Shown here: positions 16,926 to 26,838 of the stretch, in pieces
Position numbering within the stretch: the stretch's first letter is position 1
How the letters are laid out: each line of letters begins with the position of its first letter
The notes under the pieces: model-generated
What the model was told of the DNA's origin: nothing
What the model saw: the letters and a program-made list of their open reading frames with translations, nothing else
The model's database searches: none
NCBI GenBank assembly: GCA_021774445.1
Contig: JAJFJA010000067.1
Location: forward strand, 1-64,000
DNA length: 64,000 nt
Source of the DNA: Alphaproteobacteria bacterium
GTDB lineage: Bacteria; Pseudomonadota; Alphaproteobacteria; UBA6615
Reading direction: 5' to 3'
Made by a program: the position numbers and the translations under genes

Positions 16926-17753
16926 ATGAGCGCTTCGCAGAGCCATCCGTATCATTTGGTCGATCCAAGCCCGTGGCCCCTGATCGGTGCGGTCGGCGGT
17001 CTGCTGATGACCTTTGGGTTGGTGTTGTTCATGCACCCGGAGGCGCTCGGGTCGGGTCTCGAGCCGACCTTTAGTGCGCTCGGTTTGTGGGTCATTTTGC
17101 CGGGCGTCGCCATCGCCATGATGACGATGATGGGCTGGTGGCGAGACGTCATCCGCGAGGCGGTTGACGAGGGCCACCATAATATGGTGGTGCGGATCGG
17201 CCTGCGGTACGGCATGGCGCTGTTCATCGCGTCGGAAGTGATGTTCTTCGTGGCGTTTTTCTGGGCGTTTTTCGATGCCAGCCTGTATCCCAAGGAGGCG
17301 ACCGGTTTTGTCTGGCCGCCGGTGGGTATCGACGTTTTCGATCCGCTGGATGTGCCGTTGCTCAACACGCTGATCCTGCTGACTTCGGGCTTCACCGTGA
17401 CCTGGGCGCATCATGATATTCGCGCCAACCGGATGCAGCATGCGGTCTTCATGCTGGTTATCACGGTGGCGCTCGGGGTGTCCTTTACGGCGCTACAGGC
17501 ACTGGAATATGCCGAGGCGACGTTCGGTTTTACCGCGGGGATCTATCCCTCTGTCTTCTATGTGGCGACCGGTTTCCATGGGTTCCATGTGATCGTCGGG
17601 ACACTGTTTCTGACGGTCTGTCTGGTGCGAACCGCGAAGGGCCATTTCAAGCCGGATCACCATTTCGGTTTCGAGGCGGCGGCGTGGTATTGGCATTTCG
17701 TCGATGTCGTCTGGCTGTTTCTCTATACATTCATCTATTGGTGGGGCGGCTGA
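16926..17753 (+). CDS. ctaE: Cytochrome c oxidase subunit III
   Basis: The 275-residue protein contains the seven hydrophobic segments of subunit III. Typical motifs are HPYHLVDPSPWP at the N-terminus, GMALFIASEVMFF with the buried glutamate, and ATGFHGFHVIVGT near the end. It stabilises the oxidase and its proton uptake. The ATG at 16926 gives the conserved N-terminus. The next gene starts about 95 bases further on, leaving room for an internal promoter. Confidence 0.96.
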   Translation: MSASQSHPYHLVDPSPWPLIGAVGGLLMTFGLVLFMHPEALGSGLEPTFSALGLWVILPGVAIAMMTMMGWWRDVIREAVDEGHHNMVVRIGLRYGMALFIASEVMFFVAFFWAFFDASLYPKEATGFVWPPVGIDVFDPLDVPLLNTLILLTSGFTVTWAHHDIRANRMQHAVFMLVITVALGVSFTALQALEYAEATFGFTAGIYPSVFYVATGFHGFHVIVGTLFLTVCLVRTAKGHFKPDHHFGFEAAAWYWHFVDVVWLFLYTFIYWWGG

Positions 17754-17848
17754 GCCGGCCCGGGATAACTCGACCGGGCGACTTCAAGGCTGCCGTGGGC
17801 TAATATGGGTGACTCAGCGCCGGCTGAGGCCCGGCAACAAGGATTCGC

Positions 17849-18220
17849 ATGACCGAGTATTATCCACAGCTTTCGTCGGTGACGACGGGGCTGAGCTGCG
17901 CCTGCCCGCGGTGCGGCCGAGGCAAACTCTTCAACGGATTGCTCGAGACCCGCGAGGCATGCAGCGAATGCGGGCTGGATTTCAGCCGCTTCGACAGCCA
18001 AGACGGGGCGGCGTTCTTCATTATCGTGGTGTACAGCGCGGTGGTGATCCCGCTGGCGATATGGCTGGAGTTCGCCGTGCAACCGCCGTTCTGGGTGCAT
18101 GTGGTGGTTTGGGTGCCAGTGGTGATCGGTGGTTCGATCGCGTTGCTGCGGCCGCTAAAGGCCTGGATGCTGGCGCAGCAATTCAAACATAACGTGTTCA
18201 GTGAGGACCCCTCAGGCTGA
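17849..18220 (+). CDS. DUF983 membrane protein with zinc-ribbon-like N-terminus
   Basis: The 123-residue protein has two CxxC pairs (Cys19/Cys22 and Cys38/Cys41) that look like a small zinc ribbon. They are followed by two hydrophobic helices (FFIIVVYSAVVIPLAIWL and VHVVVWVPVVIGGSIAL). DUF983 genes are commonly found between subunit III and SURF1 in alphaproteobacteria, and a part in oxidase assembly is presumed but not established. Its 3' end overlaps the start of surf1 by 20 bases. Confidence 0.85.
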   Translation: MTEYYPQLSSVTTGLSCACPRCGRGKLFNGLLETREACSECGLDFSRFDSQDGAAFFIIVVYSAVVIPLAIWLEFAVQPPFWVHVVVWVPVVIGGSIALLRPLKAWMLAQQFKHNVFSEDPSG

Positions 18221-18944
18221 GTCTGAGCCGTCGCGCGGGGGGCGCGGGCGGCTCAGATTTCGACCGAGAATAGGGGCGACTATCGCGGCGCTGATCAGCC
18301 TCGCGATCCTGCTGGCTTTGGGGAGCTGGCAGGTGCAGCGGCTGGCGTGGAAAACCGGGCTGATCGACATGCTGGAGCGGCGCGCCGTGGCCACCGCGCT
18401 GCCGCTGCCGGCGGTGGTCGATGCGCCGCAGACGTTCGACTTCGTCCAGGTCCGTTTGACCGGCCAGTTGCGGCACGACAAGACGCTGTATTTGAGCAGC
18501 CGCACCTACCGGGGAAAAGCGGGTCAGCACGCGGTCGCGCCGCTGGTGCGCAGCGATGGCGGCGGTGTGGTGCTGGTGGATCAGGGGTGGGTGCCGGCGG
18601 ATTGGCGATCACCGACCGATCCCGGGCCGCCAGATATGGTCATCGAGGGCATGGCGCGGGTGTTTCCCGAGCCGGGATTGTTTACCCCGGACAACGACGC
18701 CGACCGCAATATCTGGTTTATCATGAACCAGGCGGAGATGGCGGCCGCCGCCGGCGTCGGCGACGTTGCGCCGGTGTTCGTTACGGTGGCCCCGGGGGCG
18801 GATCCCGCGGCGCTGCCGATCGGCGAAATTCCGGGGATCAACCTGCCGAACAATCATCTGGGCTACGCCATCACTTGGTACGGCCTGGCCTTCGCGCTGG
18901 TGTTGGTCTATGGAGCCTATCATCTGCGGCGTGACGAGGAATGA
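18201..18944 (+). CDS. surf1: SURF1 family oxidase assembly protein
   Basis: SURF1 helps insert heme A into subunit I. The 247-residue protein has the expected layout. An N-terminal helix (IGATIAALISLAILLALGSWQ) is followed by the WQVQRLAWK motif. A periplasmic domain contains VLVDQGWVPADWR and the conserved NNHLGYAITWYGLA, which leads into the second helix. It overlaps the upstream DUF983 gene by 20 bases, and its stop overlaps the ATG of the next gene (ATGA), so translation appears coupled across the three genes. Confidence 0.93.
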   Translation: MRTPQAESEPSRGGRGRLRFRPRIGATIAALISLAILLALGSWQVQRLAWKTGLIDMLERRAVATALPLPAVVDAPQTFDFVQVRLTGQLRHDKTLYLSSRTYRGKAGQHAVAPLVRSDGGGVVLVDQGWVPADWRSPTDPGPPDMVIEGMARVFPEPGLFTPDNDADRNIWFIMNQAEMAAAAGVGDVAPVFVTVAPGADPAALPIGEIPGINLPNNHLGYAITWYGLAFALVLVYGAYHLRRDEE

Positions 18945-20443
18945 GGGTGTCCCGGCAGGATAATGAGGCCTATGGGGCGTTGGCGGAGACGTTTCAGCGC
19001 ATTGGCGTGATGACCGACGTCTTGGGGCTGTTGGAATGGGATCAGGCGACGCTGATGCCGGAAGGCAGCGCCGGCGGCCGCGCCGAGCAGATGGCAACGC
19101 TGGGGGTGATGCGGCACGAGATGCTGACGGCGCCGGCGGTGGCCGACTTGCTGGCGGCGGCGGGAGACGCGGCGGACGCGTCCTGGGAGGCCGCCAATAT
19201 CACGCGCATGCGGCATATGCATGCCCACGCGACCGCGGTGCCATCGGATTTGGTGGCGGCGCAGACGAAGGCAGCCGCAGCCTGTGAAATGCGCTGGCGG
19301 ACGGCGCGCAAAGAAAATGACTTTGCGGGGTTGCTGCCGAGCCTGCGTGAAGTCTTGCGGTTGGCCCGGGAGACCGGTGTCGCGAAAGGCGAGGCCCTTG
19401 GCCTATCGCCCTACGACGCGCTGCTCGATGGCTTTGAACCGGACGCCCGCACGGCACAGATCGACCCGATATTCGCCGACCTCGCCGATTTTCTGCCCGA
19501 TTTCCTTGGTGCGGTGCTGGAGCGTCAAGCGGCGTTACCGCCGCCGCTGGAACCCAAGGGCCCTTTCCCGCATGGCGTTCAACAGGACGTGGCACATCGG
19601 CTAATGGCGCGGCTGGGCTTCGATTTCGAGCGCGGGCGATTGGATGTCAGTGCGCATCCTTTCTGCGGCGGGGCCAGCGACGACGTGCGTATTACCACGC
19701 GCTATAGCGATGACGGTTTCCTGCCCGGCTTGATGGGGGTGCTGCACGAGACCGGACACGCCATGTATGAAGCCGGGTTGCCGGCGGATTGGCGCTATCA
19801 GCCCGTGGGGGCGGCGCTGGGCATGGCGATGCATGAAAGCCAGTCGCTGATCGTCGAGATGCAGGCCTGCCGGACGCGGGAGTTCGTCGGCTTCGTGGCG
19901 CCGATTCTGGCCGCTGCTTTCGGCGACGACGCGGCGTGGGAGACGGACAATCTGCACCGGTTCTATAGCTGGGTGAAGCCGGACTTCATCCGGGTCGATG
20001 CCGACGAAGTAACCTATCCAGCGCACGTGATTCTGCGGACCCGGCTGGAACAGGCGCTGATTGCCGACGACCTGGATCTTGGCGACTTGCCGGGAGCGTG
20101 GAATGACGGTATGGGGGCGCTGTTGGGGATAACGCCCCCCGACGATACACTCGGATGCCTGCAGGATATCCATTGGCCGAGCGGCGCTTGGGGGTATTTC
20201 CCGACCTATACTTTGGGCGCGATGGCGGCGGCGCAGCTGTTTGCGGCGGCCAATGCGGCCGTGGCGGATATCACGCCGGGTATCGGCCGGGGCGATTTCG
20301 AGCCGATGATGGGGTGGTTGCGGGCGAATGTGCATGGCCATGGCTCACGCCTCACCGCCGATGACCTGCTGCGACAGGCCACCGGGCGGCCGCTGGACCC
20401 GAAAGCCTTTCAGACTCATCTAAAAAGCCGCTATTTAGCCTGA
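18941..20443 (+). CDS. M32 family metallocarboxypeptidase (Taq type)
   Basis: This 500-residue cytoplasmic carboxypeptidase removes C-terminal residues from peptides. The zinc motif HETGH is at about residues 269-273, followed by a helical region with HESQSLIVEMQ that carries the third ligand (Glu). The conserved DVRITTRY strand and YPAHVILRTRLEQ segment also match the family. It begins at an ATG overlapping the surf1 stop, so it is probably transcribed with the oxidase operon although functionally separate. Confidence 0.93.
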   Translation: MRVSRQDNEAYGALAETFQRIGVMTDVLGLLEWDQATLMPEGSAGGRAEQMATLGVMRHEMLTAPAVADLLAAAGDAADASWEAANITRMRHMHAHATAVPSDLVAAQTKAAAACEMRWRTARKENDFAGLLPSLREVLRLARETGVAKGEALGLSPYDALLDGFEPDARTAQIDPIFADLADFLPDFLGAVLERQAALPPPLEPKGPFPHGVQQDVAHRLMARLGFDFERGRLDVSAHPFCGGASDDVRITTRYSDDGFLPGLMGVLHETGHAMYEAGLPADWRYQPVGAALGMAMHESQSLIVEMQACRTREFVGFVAPILAAAFGDDAAWETDNLHRFYSWVKPDFIRVDADEVTYPAHVILRTRLEQALIADDLDLGDLPGAWNDGMGALLGITPPDDTLGCLQDIHWPSGAWGYFPTYTLGAMAAAQLFAAANAAVADITPGIGRGDFEPMMGWLRANVHGHGSRLTADDLLRQATGRPLDPKAFQTHLKSRYLA

Positions 20444-20486
20444 ACGTGGAGACGCCGGGACGGTTCTCGGAGCTTATTGCCTACCG

Positions 20487-21941
20487 ATGGGCGCGGCGAT
20501 AGGGTACCTGCCGGCGAGCGAGAGGCTTGGTTTGCATTACATCAGTACCCGGGGCACGGCCCCTAGGCTCGGTTTCGAAGACGTTCTGATGACCGGCTTG
20601 GCGCGGGACGGCGGGCTCTATGTGCCCGAGACATGGCCGACGTTCTCGCCGACGGCGCTAAGGGCGCTGCGTGGTTTGCCCTATGCCGAGCAGGCGGCGC
20701 GGATCATGTGGCCTTTTGTCGAAGGGGCGCTGTCGCGGGAGGATTTCGCGGCCATCGTCGCTGAGACCTATGCTGGTTTTGGCCATGCCGCCGTGGCACC
20801 GCTGAAGCAGATCGACCAGGACCTGTGGCTGTTGGAACTGTTTCACGGGCCGACGCTGGCGTTCAAGGATTATGCGCTGCAACTGGTCGGCCGGTTGTTC
20901 GAGCATTTCTTGCGCCAGCGGGGGCGGCGGATGACCGTGGTCGGCGCGACGTCGGGCGATACCGGTTCGGCGGCGATCGAGGCGTGCCGCGACCGCGCCG
21001 GTATCGAGATGTTCATTTTGCACCCGCAAGGCCGTACGTCAGAGGTGCAGCGGCGGCAGATGACCACAGTGGCGTCGGCCAATATTCACAATATCGCCCT
21101 AAACGGGTCCTTCGATGATTGCCAGGATCTCGTCAAGGGCATGTTCAACGATGAGGCGTTTCGGGACTCGCTACATTTGTCGGCGGTCAACTCCATCAAT
21201 TGGGCCCGGATCATGGGGCAGACGGTGTATTACATGGTCGCCGGGGTGGCCCTGGGGGCACCGGAACGGCCGGTCCGTTTCGCGGTACCGACGGGTAATT
21301 TCGGTAATGTCTACGCCGCCTATGCCGCCAGCGAGATGGGGCTGCCGGTGGCCGAATTGGTGATCGGTTCCAACGCCAACGATATTCTGACCCGGACCCT
21401 GGAAAGCGGGGTGATGGAGATCGGCGAGGTGTCGCCGACATTATCGCCGAGCATGGATATTCAGGTCTCGTCGAACTTCGAACGATTGGTGTTCGATTTG
21501 TTCGGTCGGGAGGGCGCAGCGGTCAAAGCGGCGATGGAAGAGTTTCGCAAGACCGGTCGGTTGGATATGGGCCAGGCGCGTTGGGAACAGATGCGGACAG
21601 TGTTTCGCGGCCATCGTGTGGATGATAGAGAGACGCTGCAAACCATCCGGGCGATTTTCGCAGGCAGCGGCGAATTGATCGATCCGCATACGGCGGTGGG
21701 TGTTGCGGCGGCGCTCCGCGATGACCGGGCAAAGGCGACCGGGCCGCTGGTGGCGTTGGCTTGCGCGCATGGGGCAAAGTTTCCGGACGCGGTCGAAAAG
21801 GCAACCGGGGTGCGCCCCGCCTTGCCGGCGCGGCTGGCAGATCTGTATGAACGGGAAGAACGCATGACCGTGTTGGAGAATGATTTGGCAATTGTGCAAC
21901 GTTTCATAACTGAACGCGTCGGTCAGATGGCATCGGCATGA
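20487..21941 (+). CDS. thrC: Threonine synthase
   Basis: Threonine synthase converts phosphohomoserine to threonine using PLP. The 484-residue protein carries the PLP lysine at about residue 127 in PTLAFKDYALQ, the GATSGDTGSAAIEA phosphate loop and the SANIHNIALNGSFDDCQ segment. The annotated ATG adds 15 residues upstream of the conserved YISTRG start. The TTG at 20532, with GAGAGG just upstream, may be the real start. The stop overlaps the ATG of the M16 gene. thrB lies about 6 kb further on and in the opposite direction. Confidence 0.95.
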   Translation: MGAAIGYLPASERLGLHYISTRGTAPRLGFEDVLMTGLARDGGLYVPETWPTFSPTALRALRGLPYAEQAARIMWPFVEGALSREDFAAIVAETYAGFGHAAVAPLKQIDQDLWLLELFHGPTLAFKDYALQLVGRLFEHFLRQRGRRMTVVGATSGDTGSAAIEACRDRAGIEMFILHPQGRTSEVQRRQMTTVASANIHNIALNGSFDDCQDLVKGMFNDEAFRDSLHLSAVNSINWARIMGQTVYYMVAGVALGAPERPVRFAVPTGNFGNVYAAYAASEMGLPVAELVIGSNANDILTRTLESGVMEIGEVSPTLSPSMDIQVSSNFERLVFDLFGREGAAVKAAMEEFRKTGRLDMGQARWEQMRTVFRGHRVDDRETLQTIRAIFAGSGELIDPHTAVGVAAALRDDRAKATGPLVALACAHGAKFPDAVEKATGVRPALPARLADLYEREERMTVLENDLAIVQRFITERVGQMASA

Positions 21942-23200
21942 GCAATGCGCAGGTGACGACGCTGGCGAACGGCCTGCGGGTCGCGACCGATCGGGTCGAC
22001 CATGTGGAGACCGTATCGATCGGCGTCTGGGTCGGCGCCGGTACCCGATGCGAGACGAAAGAGGTCAATGGGGCGGCGCATCTGCTGGAACATATGGCTT
22101 TCAAAGGTACCGAACGGCGTAGCGCGCGGGATATCGCGGAGGAAATCGAGGCCGTCGGCGGACACCTGAATGCCCACACGGCGCGAGAGCACACCGCCTA
22201 CTACGCCAAGATCTTGAAAGATGACACGGCACTCGCCGTCGATATCCTGGCGGACATCCTGCAGAATTCGTCCTTCGACCCGCAGGAGTTGGACCGGGAG
22301 AGAGCGGTCGTGCTGCAAGAGATCGGTCAGGCAAACGACACACCAGACGACATCATCTTCGATCATCTGCAAGCCACAGCCTATCCCGATCAACCCTTGG
22401 GCCGGCCGGTCCTGGGATCGGCCGAGGTGGTCCGGGCGATGCCGCGGGACGTGCTGATGGGTTATCAGCAGGGGCATTATGTAGCAGGCGACATGGTGTT
22501 GGCGGCGTCCGGCAATCTGCATCATGAGGAGATCGTGGCGCTGGCGCAGGATCTGTTCGCCGGATTGCGCAGCGAGACCCTGTCCGCCGTCGAGGCCGCG
22601 GCCTACCATGGCGGCGAGTATCGCGAGGAACGGGACCTGGAGCAGGTCCATATTACGCTTGGTTTCAAGAGTTGCGCGATCGGGCATGACGATTTCTATC
22701 CGTTGCTGGTGTTGTCGAACCTGCTTGGCGGCGGCATGTCGTCGCGGTTGTTTCAGGAGATTCGCGAGCAGCGTGGCCTGGTTTATGCCATTCACAGCTT
22801 TGCCGCGTCTTATAGCGATGACGGTATGCTGGGGATCTATGCCGGTACCGGGGAGCGCGAGGTCGCCGAATTGATACCGGTTCTGTGCGATGAAATCGCC
22901 GGGCTGGCGGACAGCGTCAGGGAGGACGAGGTGGCGCGCTCGCGGGTCCAATTGAAAGCCAGCTTGCTGATGGGATTGGAGTCGACGGGAGCGCGGTGCG
23001 AACAGCTGGCGCAACACCTGCTGGTCTTCGGACGCGTGCTTGGGGTAGAGGAAATCTCGCAGCGCATGGAGGCGGTGGATTTGGCAGCGGTGAAACGGGT
23101 TGCGCGGGCGGTGTTCGCTAGCCCCCCGACGTTGGCCAGTTTGGGACCGTTGAGCCAGGTGGAGCGGTTGGACGCCGTCGCCGCGCGTCTGGCGGCATAA
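21938..23200 (+). CDS. M16 family zinc peptidase (mitochondrial processing peptidase-like)
   Basis: The 420-residue protein has the inverted zinc motif HLLEH at about residues 48-52 and the downstream glutamate in the helix DFYPLLV.../ERAVVLQE region typical of M16B peptidases. The C-terminal half, with LLGGGMSSRLFQEIREQRGLVY, is the substrate-binding domain. Single-chain relatives next to thrC are common in alphaproteobacteria; a role in peptide turnover is assumed. Its ATG overlaps the thrC stop (ATGA). Confidence 0.92.
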   Translation: MSNAQVTTLANGLRVATDRVDHVETVSIGVWVGAGTRCETKEVNGAAHLLEHMAFKGTERRSARDIAEEIEAVGGHLNAHTAREHTAYYAKILKDDTALAVDILADILQNSSFDPQELDRERAVVLQEIGQANDTPDDIIFDHLQATAYPDQPLGRPVLGSAEVVRAMPRDVLMGYQQGHYVAGDMVLAASGNLHHEEIVALAQDLFAGLRSETLSAVEAAAYHGGEYREERDLEQVHITLGFKSCAIGHDDFYPLLVLSNLLGGGMSSRLFQEIREQRGLVYAIHSFAASYSDDGMLGIYAGTGEREVAELIPVLCDEIAGLADSVREDEVARSRVQLKASLLMGLESTGARCEQLAQHLLVFGRVLGVEEISQRMEAVDLAAVKRVARAVFASPPTLASLGPLSQVERLDAVAARLAA

Positions 23201-23213
23201 CCGAGCCGGGGCA

Positions 23214-23831
23214 GTGTTGAGGCTATTTCGACCGCAAAACGGTATTCCACCGAACCTCCGGCTAGACGGCGGGCGGGTGCATTTGCGGCCGCCGACAGAG
23301 CGGGACTGGCGCAGCTATGCCGAGCTGAGAGCCGCCAGCCGGCGCTTTCTAGAGCCGTGGGAGCCGACCTGGGCCCCGGACGCATTAACCCGGGACGCCT
23401 TTCTGCGCCGCTTGCGGCGCTATGCCGGCGATCGGCGCAACGATACCGGCTACAGCTTTTTCATTTTCGATAATCAGGCGCAGCGCTTGGTCGGCGGCAT
23501 AAACTTGGCCAATGTGCGGCGCGGGGTGGCTCAGGCGGCTACCCTAGGGTACTGGACTGGGGCGTCCTACGCCCGCCAGGGCTACATGACGGCGGCGCTG
23601 CAATGCGTGCTGGCGTTCGGTTTCTCCCAGTTGGCCTTGCATCGGATGGAGGCCGCTTGCCTGCCAGGTAACGAGCCGAGCCAACGGCTGCTCAAGCGGG
23701 CCGGCTTCGAGCAGGAAGGCTACGCCCCGAAATATCTGAAAATCAGGGGCGACTGGCACGATCATCTGTTGTTTGGTCTGTTAGCAGAGACCTACGCCGC
23801 CAAGAAATCAGGCGCGTCCGGCGACACCTGA
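23214..23831 (+). CDS. GNAT acetyltransferase, RimJ/RimL type
   Basis: The 205-residue protein belongs to the ribosomal-protein/N-terminal acetyltransferase branch of GNAT enzymes. Recognisable elements are RLRPPTERDW-like VHLRPPTERDWRSYAEL at the N-terminus, the acetyl-CoA stretch GYWTGASYARQGYMTAAL, and HRMEAACLPGNEPSQRLLKRAGF near the C-terminus. It starts 13 bases after the M16 gene at a GTG. It overlaps the convergent yqgE end by 24 bases. The protein or small-molecule acceptor cannot be told from the sequence. Confidence 0.88.
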   Translation: MLRLFRPQNGIPPNLRLDGGRVHLRPPTERDWRSYAELRAASRRFLEPWEPTWAPDALTRDAFLRRLRRYAGDRRNDTGYSFFIFDNQAQRLVGGINLANVRRGVAQAATLGYWTGASYARQGYMTAALQCVLAFGFSQLALHRMEAACLPGNEPSQRLLKRAGFEQEGYAPKYLKIRGDWHDHLLFGLLAETYAAKKSGASGDT

Positions 23832-24392
23832 CAGCATACTGGAATCAATGCCGATCTTGCCGATCGCGCGGTCCCACATGCTATCGATATCCTCATTAAA
23901 CAGCAGCTGCTCGTCCGGCGCGACATGCAGCCAGGCGTTATCCTGGATCTCGCTCTCCAACTGGCCGGGGCCCCAACCGGCGTAACCAAGGGCCAGGATA
24001 TTGCGCTGCGGTCCGCCGCCGGCGGCAATCTCCTGGAGAATGTCGATGGTCGCGGTCAGGGCGATACCGTGCTCCATGATCATGGTGCCGTCGCGGTTAT
24101 AGTCGGCGGAGTGAAGGACGAAACCACGGCCGGCCTCTACGGGGCCGCCGAAATGAATACGGATATCACGGAGCGGGTCGGTCTGCGGCAGGCCCAATTG
24201 CTCGAGCAGATCGGGGAATGTCAGGGAGCCGAGAAGCTTATTGGTGACCAGGCCCATAGCGCCATCCTCATTGTGGGCGCAGACGTAGATCACGGTGCGG
24301 GCGAAGCGGGTATCGCGCATGCTGGGCATGGCGATCAGCAGATGGCCATCGAGATAACCGGACGTGATTTCGCCTGTTTTCTCCATCATCAT
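23808..24392 (-). CDS. YqgE/AlgH family protein (UPF0301)
   Basis: The 194-residue product matches the UPF0301 family from GYLDGHLLIAMPSM at the N-terminus through RTVIYVCAHNEDGAMGLVTNK and LALGYAGWGPGQLESEI near the C-terminus. The biochemical function is not settled; in pseudomonads AlgH is linked to alginate regulation. Three consecutive ATG codons occupy 24384-24392. The outermost has GAGGG a few bases upstream, so I used it. It is divergent from the DsbD-type gene. Confidence 0.92.
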   Translation of the reverse strand: MMMEKTGEITSGYLDGHLLIAMPSMRDTRFARTVIYVCAHNEDGAMGLVTNKLLGSLTFPDLLEQLGLPQTDPLRDIRIHFGGPVEAGRGFVLHSADYNRDGTMIMEHGIALTATIDILQEIAAGGGPQRNILALGYAGWGPGQLESEIQDNAWLHVAPDEQLLFNEDIDSMWDRAIGKIGIDSSMLSGVAGRA

Positions 24393-24562
24393 CGAGCCCT
24401 CAATCTCAACCCACAGCATATTATGTCAACAAAAGGCCTCACCCCACCCCATTGAGCGACACATGATTGTGACGCCCGGTGAGCAATGCTCAAGTTATAT
24501 TCCCACACGAATAGACACATATAGAAACTGGCGGTTTTGCTTTAGTTAACGTGGGTCATAAT

Positions 24563-26722
24563 ATGCTGAACGCGATGCGGCGCAACTCCCGAAAAACCAG
24601 CGATTTCAGGCGTTTTCTCGCCACCGTGCCGGTGGCGCTGTTGGCGCTGTCCGCCGTCCCCGCACAGGCCGAGGAGGTCGCGAGTGCCTGGGACGAGGGA
24701 GAGAAAGCGCGGGTGCGGCTGGTCGCGACGACGACGGCGGTGGGCGAACTGGACAGTTTGATGCTGGGCCTGGAAGTCGAGCTGGCGCCCGGTTGGAAGA
24801 CATATTGGCGCTCACCGGGCGATGCCGGGATCCCGCCGCATCTGGAGTGGGAGGGCAGCCGGAACCTCAAGGAAGTGGATTTTCAGTGGCCGGCGCCGCA
24901 CCGCTTCTCCTATTACGGCATCGATACCTTCGGCTATGAAGACCAGATCATTTATCCGATTGAGGTGCAGCCGACCGAAGTCGGTAAGCCGGTGTTTCTG
25001 CAAGCCAGTGTGGACCTGCTGGTCTGCGAAGACGTGTGTATTCCGCACAATCTAGCGGTGTCGCTGGACCTGCCATCGGGACCGGCCGACATTTCGGACA
25101 ACGCTATTCAGATCAATCGATTCTCAAGCCAAGTACCCGGTGACGGTGCGCGCAGCGGCTTATCGTTCGAAGGCGCGGCGCTGTCCGGGCCGACGGACAA
25201 GCCGACAGTGGAAGTCGCTTTCAACGCGACCGAGCCGTTCGTGGCGCCGGACCTGCTGGTCGAGGGACCCGAAGATGTGCTGTTCAGTCGGCCGGAGATA
25301 ACGCTGCAGGGTACCCGGGCGGTGTTCCGGGTGCAGGCCGAGGATGCCTTCGAGGAACCCGGGCCGCTGAATTTGGCCAGCCTGACGCTGACGGTGATCG
25401 ATGGCGACCGGGCGATGGAAACCGATGTCTCGCCGCAATTCGGTGCTCTTGGTGCGGTCGGCGGTCGGGCCGAATCCGGCATTTCGCTGCTGACGATCCT
25501 GGCCCTGGCCCTGGTTGGCGGATTGGTGCTCAACTTGATGCCCTGTGTGCTGCCGGTGCTGTCGATCAAACTGCTGTCGGTGGTCAGCCATGGTGGCGGC
25601 GACCCGCGGGAGGTCCGGTTGGGCTTCGTCGCGACCACCGCCGGAATCGTCGTTTCATTTTTGGCAATTGCCGCCGGACTGGTGGTGTTGAAGCTGGCCG
25701 GCGCCGCCGTCGGTTGGGGTATTCAGTTCCAGCAGCCGATCTTTGTCGTGGCGATGGTGCTGATCTTGACCCTGTTTGCGGCCAATCTCTGGGGCCTGTT
25801 CGAGATCCGGCTGCCGGGGAGCGTGGCGGACGCGGCGGTCAAGCATAGTGGCGGGCGCAGTCTTTCGGGACATTTCTTCAGCGGCGCGTTTGCCACGGTG
25901 CTGGCGACATCGTGCTCAGCACCATTCCTGGGCACCGCGGTCGGTTTCGCGCTGAGCCGCGGTCCGTTGGACATCTTCGCGGTGTTCGGGGCGCTGGGCG
26001 TGGGTATGGCGGCGCCATTCGTCGCGGTCGCGGCGTTCCCGAAAATGGCAACGAAGTTGCCGAAGCCGGGCAATTGGATGATTACCTTGAAGAAGGTGCT
26101 GGCCTTGTCGCTGGTGGCGACCGCCGTGTGGCTGCTGAGTGTGCTGGCGGCGCAGGCTTCGCTTTTGGTGGCCGGCGTGGTGGCGGTGCTAATGATCATC
26201 GTGGCGGCGATTATCGGCTTGCGTGGGCGCGTCTCGGCGACGTTCTCGCGGGCGGTGCCGGTCGGCGTGGCGGCGGCAGCTCTGTTGGCCTTCGCGGCGC
26301 CGGCAGCGTTGCCGGAAGCAGAGGTGACCCACGAAGCGGAAGTGCGGGCGAATGTGACCTGGCTGCCGTTCGACGAAGCGGCGATCGCGCCGCTTGTCGC
26401 CGAGGGCAAAGTGGTGTTCGTCGATGTCACCGCCGACTGGTGCATCACCTGCCAAGTCAACAAGAAGCGGGTGCTGGACAAAGGCGAGGTCGGCGAGCTG
26501 CTGCAGCGTGACGACGTCGTGGCGATGAAGGCGGACTGGACCAAACCGGACGACGTGATCGCCGCCTATTTGGCGAGCTTCGGCCGGTTCGGCATTCCGT
26601 TCAACGTCGTCTATGGGCCAGATGCACCGAACGGTGTGACCCTGCCGGAACTGCTCTCGAATAGCGCGGTGATGACGGCGTTCAGCGGTGCGAACAGCAG
26701 TTTGACGCTGGCGGCCAACTAG
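24563..26722 (+). CDS. ScsB/DsbD-type transmembrane protein-disulfide reductase
   Basis: This roughly 719-residue protein carries electrons across the inner membrane. It has a signal peptide (LATVPVALLALSAVPAQA) and a periplasmic domain with CEDVCIPH, the ScsB-like arrangement. Next come about eight membrane helices with the paired cysteines in LMPCVLPVLSIK and LATSCSAPFLGTAVG. A C-terminal thioredoxin-like domain ends the protein, with WCITCQ near DVTADWC. The length and large N-terminal domain fit ScsB better than classic DsbD. ATG 24563 is used; a GTG at 24551 is possible. The periplasmic partner is unknown. Confidence 0.9.
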   Translation: MLNAMRRNSRKTSDFRRFLATVPVALLALSAVPAQAEEVASAWDEGEKARVRLVATTTAVGELDSLMLGLEVELAPGWKTYWRSPGDAGIPPHLEWEGSRNLKEVDFQWPAPHRFSYYGIDTFGYEDQIIYPIEVQPTEVGKPVFLQASVDLLVCEDVCIPHNLAVSLDLPSGPADISDNAIQINRFSSQVPGDGARSGLSFEGAALSGPTDKPTVEVAFNATEPFVAPDLLVEGPEDVLFSRPEITLQGTRAVFRVQAEDAFEEPGPLNLASLTLTVIDGDRAMETDVSPQFGALGAVGGRAESGISLLTILALALVGGLVLNLMPCVLPVLSIKLLSVVSHGGGDPREVRLGFVATTAGIVVSFLAIAAGLVVLKLAGAAVGWGIQFQQPIFVVAMVLILTLFAANLWGLFEIRLPGSVADAAVKHSGGRSLSGHFFSGAFATVLATSCSAPFLGTAVGFALSRGPLDIFAVFGALGVGMAAPFVAVAAFPKMATKLPKPGNWMITLKKVLALSLVATAVWLLSVLAAQASLLVAGVVAVLMIIVAAIIGLRGRVSATFSRAVPVGVAAAALLAFAAPAALPEAEVTHEAEVRANVTWLPFDEAAIAPLVAEGKVVFVDVTADWCITCQVNKKRVLDKGEVGELLQRDDVVAMKADWTKPDDVIAAYLASFGRFGIPFNVVYGPDAPNGVTLPELLSNSAVMTAFSGANSSLTLAAN

Positions 26723-26838
26723 CGGTTACGGTTTCATACCGGTCATTTTTCGCAGACACCCTGGTCTCGTCACTATTCGGTCCTATGTTCAGCCGGACGG
26801 CGGTGCCTTGCCGCCGATTTTCAGGGATGGGGATTGAT

